57,167 nucleotides of DNA, from the NCBI GenBank assembly GCA_903866915.1, contig CAIPPO010000040.1:1-57167 (forward strand). Reading direction: 5' to 3'. The DNA is from an uncultured Mucilaginibacter sp. GTDB lineage: Bacteria > Bacteroidota > Bacteroidia > Sphingobacteriales > Sphingobacteriaceae. How positions within the stretch are numbered: position 1 is the first letter of the stretch; each line of letters starts with the position of its first letter. The notes beneath the pieces were generated by a model, which saw only the letters and a list, made by a program, of their open reading frames with translations, searched no databases and was not told the DNA's origin. Shown one piece after another: positions 15,763-22,973 of the stretch. The translations under genes were made by a program, and so were the position numbers.

Positions 15763-16233
15763 GAAAACGAAATTAAACTAAGAACTGCTAAAAAAAGCGA
15801 TTGTCCGCGCTTGCTGGAACTGATCATTGAATTGGCGGTCTTCGAGCGCGAACCGCATGAAGTTACGGTAACCCTTGCTGAGATGGAGGAAGCCGGTTTT
15901 GGTGAGAAACCTGTATGGAAAGCCTATGTAGCCGAATGGGAAGGTTTTATTGTTGGTTTTGCGCTCTATTATATCCGGTACTCGACCTGGAAAGGTAGCC
16001 GTTTGTACCTTGAAGATCTGATCGTTACCGAAACCTGGCGCGGTAAAGGGGTTGGTAAATTATTGTTTGAACAAATGATCAGAGAAGCTAAAGAACTTGG
16101 TTTAAATGGCATGACCTGGCAGGTGCTCGACTGGAACGAACCAGCGATCAAATTTTACCAAAAATATCAATCAGCTATTGGTACGGGCTGGCTAAATGGA
16201 TCTTTATCGAAAGATCAGGTAAGCAATTTTTAA
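15757..16233 (+). CDS. GNAT N-acetyltransferase, diamine-acetyltransferase-like
   Basis: 158 residues, one GNAT domain. Acetyl-CoA binding loop ETWRGKGVGKLLF near residues 91-103; the LYLEDLIV strand before it and the end WNEPAIKFYQK are typical of the spermidine/spermine acetyltransferase (SAT1/SAT2-like) branch. Substrate is likely a small amine but cannot be proven from sequence. The start codon lies inside a 7-base repeat unit, and no clear promoter was seen, so it may be read through from yggS. Confidence 0.85.
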   Translation: MKENEIKLRTAKKSDCPRLLELIIELAVFEREPHEVTVTLAEMEEAGFGEKPVWKAYVAEWEGFIVGFALYYIRYSTWKGSRLYLEDLIVTETWRGKGVGKLLFEQMIREAKELGLNGMTWQVLDWNEPAIKFYQKYQSAIGTGWLNGSLSKDQVSNF

Positions 16234-16284
16234 AAACCGCTGATCACAACTCCATAAATAAACCTTAAATTGCTGCGTTAATCA

Positions 16285-17085
16285 ATGAAAAAGGCTGGCT
16301 TTATTTCCTTTCTTTTAGCAGTAACTGTCGTTGCCTGCAAACAGCACGAACAGCCCTCCGTGAAAATAAGTGGAAAGCCAGATACGCTGGTATACACTTA
16401 CAAAATAATTAAAGAGCGTGCCGCCGATTGCGGCACTAAGCCGGACACTTCCTGTTCTGAAGCTAATATTACTTATGCTGTATTTGGCGGGCATCAAGCA
16501 TTGAATGACAGTATTGCTAACCGCTTGCTGCAAACCTATCAGGGCGACAAGCCCGACAAAACGCTGGAAATGCAAGCGAAAAGTTTTGTTAAAGGCTATA
16601 TGACCGACACTTTGCGCCAGGCAGATAGCAACAAAATGATCTACACCCTTGAAACAAGTGCGCGGGTTGTCAGGCAGGATTCGAGTCTGGTTACTATTCA
16701 GATCGATAGTTATGCATTCACCGGCGGAGCACATGGCGACACTTTTACCGGCTTCCTTAACTGGAATACTGGTGAAGACAAAAAAGTTGCACTAAAAGAC
16801 ATCTTTATCCCCGGTTACAATGAAAAATTTAGAGTTGTTGCCGAAAAAATATTCCGTACCCAGGAGAAATTGAGTGATACCAGTTCGCTCCAGAACTACT
16901 TTTTTAAGGATGCCAAATTTGCATTGAACGATAATTTCCTGGTTACGCCGGTAGGAATCCGTTTCCTCTATAACGAATATGAAATAAAATCATACGCAGA
17001 AGGGCAAACCGAACTGCTTATACCTTATAATAAGATCAAATCCCTTCTACGACCTCAAAGCGTGGTTAACCAATATCTTAAATAA
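16285..17085 (+). CDS. DUF3298/DUF4163 (RsiV-like) lipoprotein
   Basis: 266 residues. Type II signal peptide with lipobox VVAC (Cys near residue 18) predicts a lipid-anchored periplasmic protein. The middle (about 55-130) fits DUF4163 and the segment SYAFTGGAHGDTFTGFLNW with the following VALKDIFIPGY is the hallmark of DUF3298. This pair of domains is found in the anti-sigma factor RsiV, where it binds lysozyme, but here the protein lacks a cytoplasmic anti-sigma part, so only a ligand-binding role is inferred. The stop codon overlaps the aspartate kinase ATG by one base (TAATG). Confidence 0.82.
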   Translation: MKKAGFISFLLAVTVVACKQHEQPSVKISGKPDTLVYTYKIIKERAADCGTKPDTSCSEANITYAVFGGHQALNDSIANRLLQTYQGDKPDKTLEMQAKSFVKGYMTDTLRQADSNKMIYTLETSARVVRQDSSLVTIQIDSYAFTGGAHGDTFTGFLNWNTGEDKKVALKDIFIPGYNEKFRVVAEKIFRTQEKLSDTSSLQNYFFKDAKFALNDNFLVTPVGIRFLYNEYEIKSYAEGQTELLIPYNKIKSLLRPQSVVNQYLK

Positions 17086-18341
17086 TGCTTGTTTTTAAAT
17101 TTGGCGGGGCATCAGTAAAAGATGCAGCCGGTATCATAAATCTTGCTGCAATTGTAAAAAAATACGAAGATCAACCCTTGCTGATCGTCGTATCCGCTAT
17201 GGGCAAAACCACTAATGCGCTCGAGAAACTGACAAAAGCTTATATAGACAGATCGAATGATCTGTTATCGATATTTGACGAAATAAAGGAATACCACTAT
17301 CAAATAATCCGCGAATTATTTGATGCTAACCACCCGATATTTGACGAAGTGGCCAATACCTTTGTAGAGATTGACTGGGCGATAGAAGATGAACCACAGG
17401 ACGATTATGATTTTATATACGATCAGCTGGTGTCTGTCGGCGAACTGGTATCCACCCGTATTGTTGCTGCCTTCCTAAATCAGACAGGTATCAAATCGCA
17501 GTGGCTTGATGTACGCGGCTATATACATACCGATAACAATTACCGAGAAGGCAATGTCAATTGGGTTAAAACACGTGAAAGTATACAGCAAGACATTCCT
17601 GCCCTGCTCAAAAAAGGCATTGTTATTACTCAGGGTTTCCTGGGCGGCACATCAGAAAATTTTACAACTACGCTTGGCCGCGAGGGTTCTGATTATACAG
17701 CCTCCATTTTTGCGGCATGTCTGCAGGCAGACTCAGTTACTACCTGGAAGGATGTTCCCGGAATATTGAATGCTGATCCAAAATTCTTTGGCGATACGAT
17801 AAAATTTGATGCGCTAACCTATACCGAAGCTATCGAGATGACCTTTTATGGTGCAAGCGTTATTCACCCTAAAACAATTAAACCACTGCAAAACGCAAAC
17901 ATACCCTTGCTGGTAAAATCGTTTAATGCTCCGGATGCTCCAGGTACTATTATTAAGGATACTGCTGAAATGAACTTTGTGAAACCGATCATCATCCTTA
18001 AACAAAACCAGGTATTGCTATCGATCTCACCGCGCGACTATTCATTTATTTCGGAGGATCATCTCAGCGAGATATTCAGTTTGTTCGCATCCCGACAGGT
18101 AAAGATCAATATTATGCAGACTTCGGCCTTGAGTTTCAGTGTTTGCTTCGATCTCAAGCCTGAGCGATTCGCAAAATTGTTAGACGGTCTCAACACCAAA
18201 TTCAAAGTGAAATACAACGATAATATCAGTCTGATCACAGTTCGCCACGACAAGCAGGGTGTCCTAAATGATTTGGTTGCAGGCAAGACAGTATTGTTAG
18301 AGCAGTTAAGCCGAAATACAGCACAGGTGGTAGTCAGGTAA
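17085..18341 (+). CDS. lysC: Aspartate kinase
   Basis: Phosphorylates aspartate, the first step to lysine, threonine and methionine. 418 residues. Amino-acid kinase domain with FKFGGAS at residues 4-10 and TLGREGSDYTAS near 205; the C-terminal third carries ACT-type regulatory repeats (from about 300, ILLSISPRDYSFISEDHL). It is a stand-alone kinase, not fused to homoserine dehydrogenase; Bacteroidota often carry both forms. It is translationally linked to the lipoprotein before it by a 1-base overlap. It meets the next gene tail to tail with a 1-base gap. Confidence 0.93.
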   Translation: MLVFKFGGASVKDAAGIINLAAIVKKYEDQPLLIVVSAMGKTTNALEKLTKAYIDRSNDLLSIFDEIKEYHYQIIRELFDANHPIFDEVANTFVEIDWAIEDEPQDDYDFIYDQLVSVGELVSTRIVAAFLNQTGIKSQWLDVRGYIHTDNNYREGNVNWVKTRESIQQDIPALLKKGIVITQGFLGGTSENFTTTLGREGSDYTASIFAACLQADSVTTWKDVPGILNADPKFFGDTIKFDALTYTEAIEMTFYGASVIHPKTIKPLQNANIPLLVKSFNAPDAPGTIIKDTAEMNFVKPIIILKQNQVLLSISPRDYSFISEDHLSEIFSLFASRQVKINIMQTSALSFSVCFDLKPERFAKLLDGLNTKFKVKYNDNISLITVRHDKQGVLNDLVAGKTVLLEQLSRNTAQVVVR

Positions 18342-18342
18342 C

Positions 18343-19173
18343 TTAGTCGGGCAACCGGTAATTCGCCCGAAAATCTACCAGTTCTTTTTGCATCATTTTT
18401 TTGAATACGCCACCTAGTATCTGGTCTATCCTCATTGCTAACTTTATTTTTCGCGGGAAAACAATAGTCTCTTTGTTAGCAGCGACACCTCTTAAAATCA
18501 AGGTTGCTGCCTTGTCTGTACTAACTCCTTTTTTCAACGCAAACAATGCTTTACCTTTCCATGAAGCTTTTGCATTAGCCTCTACAGCAGATTTCCCAAT
18601 TGCGGTATCAACAAAACCCGGACAAACTACTGTAGCCCGTATGCCTAACGCTTTACCTTCTATGCGCAGGATATGGGTATAGTCGACCACCGCATGTTTG
18701 GAAACACTGTATGGCGCCATTAATGCAAGACCATCGGCCAGGCCAGCCGCTGATGCTGTATTGACGATATGCCCGCTCCCCTGCTTTAGCATTACCTGAT
18801 AGGCCGCCTGCGATCCATAAAGTACACCATAGAAATTTATATCCATTAATTTTTTCCAATCGCTGATCATGATATCGCGTAGCTCACCACTTACAGCTAT
18901 TCCGGCGTTGTTGAAAATAAAGTCGAGCTGGCCGAATTTTCCGATCACTTCGTTAATCAGTTCAATAATAGCTGCTTCGTCAGTAACGTTTAAATAATGT
19001 GCTTCAGCATTCCGTGCAATTGCCTTAACAGTTTGGTTAGCATTATCCAGATTAATATCTGTACAAATAACTTGTGCACCTGCTGCCGCTAGTCGCAAGC
19101 ACAAGGCCCTGCCTATACCAGAACCACCACCAGTGACGATCGCTATTTTTTTGCTGAAGTATTGTTGATACAT
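18343..19173 (-). CDS. SDR-family oxidoreductase
   Basis: Classical short-chain dehydrogenase of 276 residues. Motifs: VTGGGSGIG near 13-21, NNAGIAVSGE near 90, catalytic Ser in VNTASAAG, YSVSKHAVV with catalytic Tyr and Lys. The C-terminal extension beyond residue 200 (basic, with IVFPRKIKLAMRIDQ) resembles that of membrane-linked SDRs acting on hydrophobic substrates. Substrate unknown. It is 16 bases downstream of the DUF92 gene and likely shares its transcript. Confidence 0.87.
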   Translation of the reverse strand: MYQQYFSKKIAIVTGGGSGIGRALCLRLAAAGAQVICTDINLDNANQTVKAIARNAEAHYLNVTDEAAIIELINEVIGKFGQLDFIFNNAGIAVSGELRDIMISDWKKLMDINFYGVLYGSQAAYQVMLKQGSGHIVNTASAAGLADGLALMAPYSVSKHAVVDYTHILRIEGKALGIRATVVCPGFVDTAIGKSAVEANAKASWKGKALFALKKGVSTDKAATLILRGVAANKETIVFPRKIKLAMRIDQILGGVFKKMMQKELVDFRANYRLPD

Positions 19174-19189
19174 GTGTTTAGTTTAAGGT

Positions 19190-19909
19190 TTAAAAGAATG
19201 CCATCAGACAGCAAAACATAAATAAAGCTGCTATTAAGGTATTTAAAAAGTTTACGTGGTTGTTTTCCAGGTATTCCCTGCGTTCGAATGCTGCTCCCAA
19301 AACCGAATCTGCGAGGTTGCCAATTGTACCGGCCGCAATAATCGTCAAGAATTGACCATTAAACGGGCTAAACCCGGTAAATATTATCGCAATTACCGAT
19401 GACCCAAAAACACCGATCAAAACGCCTTCGATACTGACAACGCCATCCAAACCGTTTTGCTCTTCTCTAAAGGTGAGTATATTGAAAAAGCGACGCCCGT
19501 ACAACATCCCTAATTCAGAAGACAACGTGTCGGCAGTAGCAGCCGAAAGCGAAGCGGCCATCATCAATCTAAATACTTCCGCATGTACAGGGAATAAAAC
19601 CGCAAGGGCACCAAGAACCGCTGCAACCCCGCCATTGGCCAGCACCTGACCAGCGTTTCGGTCCGTCGGATGATCTTTTTGTTCTTTTAGCGGGAGCTTG
19701 TCATTTTTTCGCCAGCCAGTTGCCAGAGTACCCAAAAAAAAGAAAGCTCCTAATATGGCCAATCCCTTGAAATTACTTCCCGCATATACAGCAATACCAA
19801 CAAAGGCTGCTGATATGCCACCTCTGGTTGTAAGCTTTTTAAATGTAACACTGATAATTGCGATCGCTAATATTAATATAGAAAAAAGCAGGTATTGAAA
19901 GACAGTCAT
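19190..19909 (-). CDS. DUF92 (TMEM19-like) integral membrane protein
   Basis: 239 residues with about six hydrophobic helices. Family markers: KLTTRGGISAAFVG near 27-40, ADTLSSELG near 137, and GNLADSVLGAAFE near 210. DUF92 proteins include the plant phytyl-phosphate kinase VTE6 and prokaryotic homologues of unconfirmed activity, so a lipid or isoprenoid phosphate substrate is only inferred. First gene of a two-gene unit with the SDR downstream; the pairing of a membrane prenyl-phosphate-type enzyme with an SDR is suggestive. A near-consensus -7 box lies upstream. Confidence 0.85.
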   Translation of the reverse strand: MTVFQYLLFSILILAIAIISVTFKKLTTRGGISAAFVGIAVYAGSNFKGLAILGAFFFLGTLATGWRKNDKLPLKEQKDHPTDRNAGQVLANGGVAAVLGALAVLFPVHAEVFRLMMAASLSAATADTLSSELGMLYGRRFFNILTFREEQNGLDGVVSIEGVLIGVFGSSVIAIIFTGFSPFNGQFLTIIAAGTIGNLADSVLGAAFERREYLENNHVNFLNTLIAALFMFCCLMAFF

Positions 19910-19969
19910 ATTTCGGTTGTAAATTTATCATCAAACAAAATACCTGTTATACGAAACAAAAAAATATTT

Positions 19970-19977
19970 TACATTTG
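19970..19977 (+). promoter_or_regulatory. -7 box TACATTTG, small membrane protein gene
   Basis: Exact TAnnTTTG 16 bases before the ATG at 19994. It decides the start: an in-frame ATG 33 codons upstream would place the promoter inside the gene. Confidence 0.55.
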
Positions 19978-19993
19978 TGCCAAACTAATAACA

Positions 19994-20218
19994 ATGAAAG
20001 TAATCAGTATTATTATTACCCTGGTAGGTTTAGCTGTGTTGATCTATTGCCTCACCTATTTTCGCCCCGCTTTAAATGTTGTTGACTCAGATACGCTGAC
20101 GTCTAATCCTAAAGGAGCTATGACCTCTGAATGGCCTGTATTTATCGGTATCCTTACTACATTTGTGGGCATCACGTTCTTTTTTGTGTCCCTGAGCGAC
20201 AAAACAGCAAAAAAATAA
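19994..20218 (+). CDS. Small two-helix membrane protein, unknown
   Basis: 74 residues with two membrane helices (about 3-20 and 49-66) joined by a short extracytoplasmic or cytoplasmic loop containing VVDSDTLTSNP. No family recognised. Support for a real gene: exact promoter box just upstream, and a strong terminator 20 bases after the stop, together making a tight monocistronic unit. Confidence 0.7.
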   Translation: MKVISIIITLVGLAVLIYCLTYFRPALNVVDSDTLTSNPKGAMTSEWPVFIGILTTFVGITFFFVSLSDKTAKK

Positions 20219-20238
20219 GTTTATAAAATATTTTATTG

Positions 20239-20275
20239 AAAAGGGACAGGCTTTTAGCTTGTCCCTTTTTTTGTA
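20239..20275 (+). terminator. Rho-independent terminator of the small membrane protein gene
   Basis: 13-bp stem (one G-T pair) from AAAAGGGACAGGC to GCTTGTCCCTTTT with a 5-base loop, followed by a run of T. Confidence 0.85.
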
Positions 20276-20408
20276 CCTAAATATTAAATAAAAGTTACAA
20301 AAACTTTAAAATATCAATAACTAGTAAACAATATTATCGAAATTTGACTTTAGTTCCTGATAACATTATTTAACTAAAAACTGGTTATCCTCTCTTAAAT
20401 TAATTATC

Positions 20409-21182
20409 ATGAAAAAGATCCTATTTAACCTACCGTTCATTATTCTATTATTTATTTGCTTTACGGCCAGTTCACAGAACTTCACACTGGGTGTAAAAGG
20501 TGGCATCAGTATCCCAAATCTTACGGCAGGCGGAAGTAACCAAACGCCCCTGAACACGGGTTACAGCTCGAGACAAGGCCCTGATTTTGATATTTTCGGT
20601 GAATTTAAAATAAGCGATCTGTTTTCGATCCAGCCCGGTATCGAATATTCATCGCAGGGCGGCAAAAAAGATGGTCTGCAGGCATTTACTACACCGGCCG
20701 AAGTGCAGGCGATGTTTCCCGCCGGACAGGCACCACCCTATTTGTATGCTAATTATAACAGCGAAGCCAAGATCAATTACCTGATGATCCCGGTTCTTGC
20801 AAAGTTTGGATGGGATTTCAGTAAATCTTCGCCCTGGAGGGTTTATGTTGGAGCTGGTCCTTTTGTTAGCTTCCTCCTTTCGGCCCACCAGGTAACCAGT
20901 GGCAATAGTCCGTTTTATACTGATGCGGGCGGTACGCAAGCTTTGCCAGGCGGAAGTCAATCCTTTGCAGGAAATCAGGATATCAAAAGTCAGCTGGCAA
21001 ACAATAATATTGGCATTGAAGGCGACCTGGGACTTAGATATAAGTTTGGCCCCAGCGCAATTTTTATAGAAGGTGGCTTTAATTATGGTTTCCTGAATAT
21101 CCAAACTGTGGCGGCAGATGGCAAAAATAATACCGGTGCCGCAACAATACAGTTGGGTTACAGCTATTGGTTCGGGAAATAA
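20409..21182 (+). CDS. PorT-family outer-membrane beta-barrel protein
   Basis: 257 residues. Sec signal peptide (cut near TASSQ, residue 22), then NFTLGVKGGISIPNL, the usual opening of Bacteroidota PorT/OMP_b-brl_2 barrels. Alternating strands follow, such as FSIQPGIEYSSQG and WRVYVGAGPFVSFLL, and it ends on a strand with a terminal aromatic-Gly-Lys (YSYWFGK), as barrel proteins do. Likely an 8-strand barrel in the outer membrane; function unknown. The patatin gene follows 3 bases after its stop, so the two are co-expressed and may act together at the outer membrane. Confidence 0.85.
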   Translation: MKKILFNLPFIILLFICFTASSQNFTLGVKGGISIPNLTAGGSNQTPLNTGYSSRQGPDFDIFGEFKISDLFSIQPGIEYSSQGGKKDGLQAFTTPAEVQAMFPAGQAPPYLYANYNSEAKINYLMIPVLAKFGWDFSKSSPWRVYVGAGPFVSFLLSAHQVTSGNSPFYTDAGGTQALPGGSQSFAGNQDIKSQLANNNIGIEGDLGLRYKFGPSAIFIEGGFNYGFLNIQTVAADGKNNTGAATIQLGYSYWFGK

Positions 21183-21185
21183 GTT

Positions 21186-21938
21186 ATGCAAATCGGACTG
21201 GTACTTTCAGGCGGTGGGGCGCGCGGCCTGGCTCATATTGGCATTTTGAAGGGGCTGGGCGAAATGGGCATCCGGCCTGATGTGATCTCGGGAGCAAGTT
21301 CAGGTGCGCTTATCGGAGCACTTTTTGCTGAGGGCTACACCCCGGAAGAAATTCTGGACCTGGTTAAGCAGCACACCCCTTCGAACGTTATTTTAATGGC
21401 ATTTAACGGGTTTTTATCGGCGTCGGGTTTGTTACGTATAGTTGAATCGGCAATACCCAAAAACAGCTTTGAAAGCCTTCAGATACCTTTATTTGTAACT
21501 ACTACTGATATTAACGCCGGTATGGCAGTTGCTTTCTCAGAAGGGCCGCTACATCAATTATTGGTTGCTTCTTCGTCTATCCCAGGTTTGTTTAGCCCGG
21601 TTAAACATGGCGATCGGTACCTTGTCGACGGTGGTGTTGCTGATAATTTACCTACCCATTGCATCAGGCAGCAATGCGACCGGGTGATAGGCTCACACGT
21701 CAACCGATTCGGGCATGCCAAATACCAGGAAAAAGGTAAACTGGATATTATTGAACGCTGTTTCCATTTGGCCATAGCTGACACCGTAAGTGCCAGTGCC
21801 GGACTGTGTGACTTCCTGCTGGAGCCTGATCTGCATCGTTTTAATATGTTTGAATTGAAATATGCCGATCAAATTTATGAGGTCGGGTACAAGTCGGTTA
21901 TGAAGGAAAAAGGTAAATTAGAAACGCTTTTGAGTTGA
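21186..21938 (+). CDS. Patatin-like phospholipase (RssA/YlbK type)
   Basis: 250-residue serine hydrolase. Oxyanion loop SGGGARGLAHIG (residues 8-19), nucleophile in GASSGAL (G-x-S-x-G, Ser near 39), and the Asp of the dyad in VDGGVADNLP near 150. No signal peptide, so probably cytosolic or peripheral at the inner membrane. It hydrolyses acyl esters of lipids; the natural substrate is unknown. It starts 3 bases after the PorT-type barrel gene. A palindromic repeat lies between its stop and the convergent glycosylase gene. Confidence 0.9.
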   Translation: MQIGLVLSGGGARGLAHIGILKGLGEMGIRPDVISGASSGALIGALFAEGYTPEEILDLVKQHTPSNVILMAFNGFLSASGLLRIVESAIPKNSFESLQIPLFVTTTDINAGMAVAFSEGPLHQLLVASSSIPGLFSPVKHGDRYLVDGGVADNLPTHCIRQQCDRVIGSHVNRFGHAKYQEKGKLDIIERCFHLAIADTVSASAGLCDFLLEPDLHRFNMFELKYADQIYEVGYKSVMKEKGKLETLLS

Positions 21939-21964
21939 AAAAATATAAAACCTACGGCGTCTGT

Positions 21965-21999
21965 AAAACTTACGAAGTTTTGTAAACTTCGTAAGTTTT
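21965..21999. repeat. Palindromic repeat, copy 1
   Basis: Perfect 16-bp stem around the core TTACGAAGTTT with loop TGT. It lies between the tails of the patatin and glycosylase genes, where it could end transcription from both sides. Copies at 22688-22722 and 52362-52394. Confidence 0.7.
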
Positions 22000-22079
22000 A
22001 TAGCGAATAAGTTTAAAAGATAATGACCTGCCATCAACCTCTAAATTAAATAGCTCTAGTATTTATTCAGCTTTTTCAG

Positions 22080-22649
22080 CTAAAGCAGCTTATTAACAAT
22101 ACCTCTTAATGCAGGCACAACCTCTATTTCAAACCAGTGATTTTTCTTTTGCCATATCTTATTTCTGGGCGATGGATGCACCAGGGGTAAATAGGTCGGC
22201 AGATAGTTGTTGTATCCCTTTACAATAGTTGTCAGCGTTAGATGCTTAGTGCCTTCCAGGTAGGAATTCTGCGCATATTGACCAATTAATACCGTTAATT
22301 TAACTTCTTTCATAAAATCAAACAACGTCTTATGCCACAGCGGAGCGCATTCGTGACGGGGAGGCAAATCGCCAGAAATGCCTTTGCCAGGATAACAAAA
22401 ACCCATCGGTATCAGTGCAAATAATTCAGGATCGTAGAACTGATCTTTACTTACACCTAACCATCGGCGCAACTCTTTACCACTCTGATCATCCCATGGA
22501 ATACCACTATCCTGCACCTTTTGACCAGGTGCCTGCCCGATGATCACTATTTTAGACCGACGACTAGCCTGTAGAATGGGCCGAGGTCTATTAGGCAGGC
22601 TTGCTGCACAAACTGTACAATTTCTAATTTCGGCAAGTAGATTTTCCAT
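22080..22649 (-). CDS. Uracil-DNA glycosylase family protein with putative Fe-S cysteines
   Basis: 189 residues of the UDG superfamily, which cuts damaged bases from DNA. Motif 1 is IIGQAPG near 39-45 and the C-terminal motif is HPSPRN near 158. Four cysteines are placed as C-x2-C (11 and 14) and later C-x15-C (in FCYPG and HEC), the spacing of the 4Fe-4S ligands in family 4 glycosylases. The Gln in GQAPG replaces the Glu of family 4 (GEAPG) and the HPSPRN differs too, so the exact family is uncertain. The gene is bracketed by two copies of a palindromic repeat. Confidence 0.8.
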   Translation of the reverse strand: MENLLAEIRNCTVCAASLPNRPRPILQASRRSKIVIIGQAPGQKVQDSGIPWDDQSGKELRRWLGVSKDQFYDPELFALIPMGFCYPGKGISGDLPPRHECAPLWHKTLFDFMKEVKLTVLIGQYAQNSYLEGTKHLTLTTIVKGYNNYLPTYLPLVHPSPRNKIWQKKNHWFEIEVVPALRGIVNKLL

Positions 22650-22687
22650 ATTTAAGGCAGTCTATACAGGAACAACTGGTAAAGTAT

Positions 22688-22722
22688 CAAACTTACGAAG
22701 TTTGCTAAACTTCGTAAGTTTT
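22688..22722. repeat. Palindromic repeat, copy 2
   Basis: Perfect 15-bp stem with core TTACGAAGTTT and loop GCT (stem arms 22689-22703 and 22707-22721). Located just upstream of the glycosylase gene, next to the tRNA-His terminator. Confidence 0.7.
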
Positions 22723-22732
22723 GAGGAGTAAC

Positions 22733-22766
22733 AAAAAAAAACGCCCCTCAATCGCTTGAGAGGCGC
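22733..22766 (-). terminator. Rho-independent terminator of tRNA-His
   Basis: Stem CGCCCCTCA / TGAGAGGCG (one mismatch) with a 6-base loop, followed on the minus strand by nine T (bases 22741 to 22733). Located 13 bases after the tRNA. Confidence 0.85.
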
Positions 22767-22778
22767 AAAAAAAAAATC

Positions 22779-22854
22779 GGGTAAGCAATGGGGTTCGAAC
22801 CCACGACCCCCAGAACCACAATCTGGTGCTCTAACCAACTGAGCTATGCCTACC
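22779..22854 (-). tRNA. tRNA-His (anticodon GTG)
   Basis: On the minus strand a full cloverleaf folds: acceptor GTAGGCA with TGCTTAC (one G-T), D arm GCTC/GAGC, anticodon arm CCAGA-TTGTGGT-TCTGG with anticodon GTG, T arm with GTTCGAACC. An extra G at position -1 faces C73, the His-specific identity feature. The 3' CCA is not encoded. It is transcribed alone and has its own terminator. Confidence 0.97.
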
Positions 22855-22973
22855 GTTTCGAGGTTGCAAATGTAAATATTTAAGGCCTAAAATCAATGGA
22901 AAATTTAATATTACAATCAACTTACGCATTATTATAAGCAGCTCAGCAGATTATTGCCGAACTTTGTTCCACA

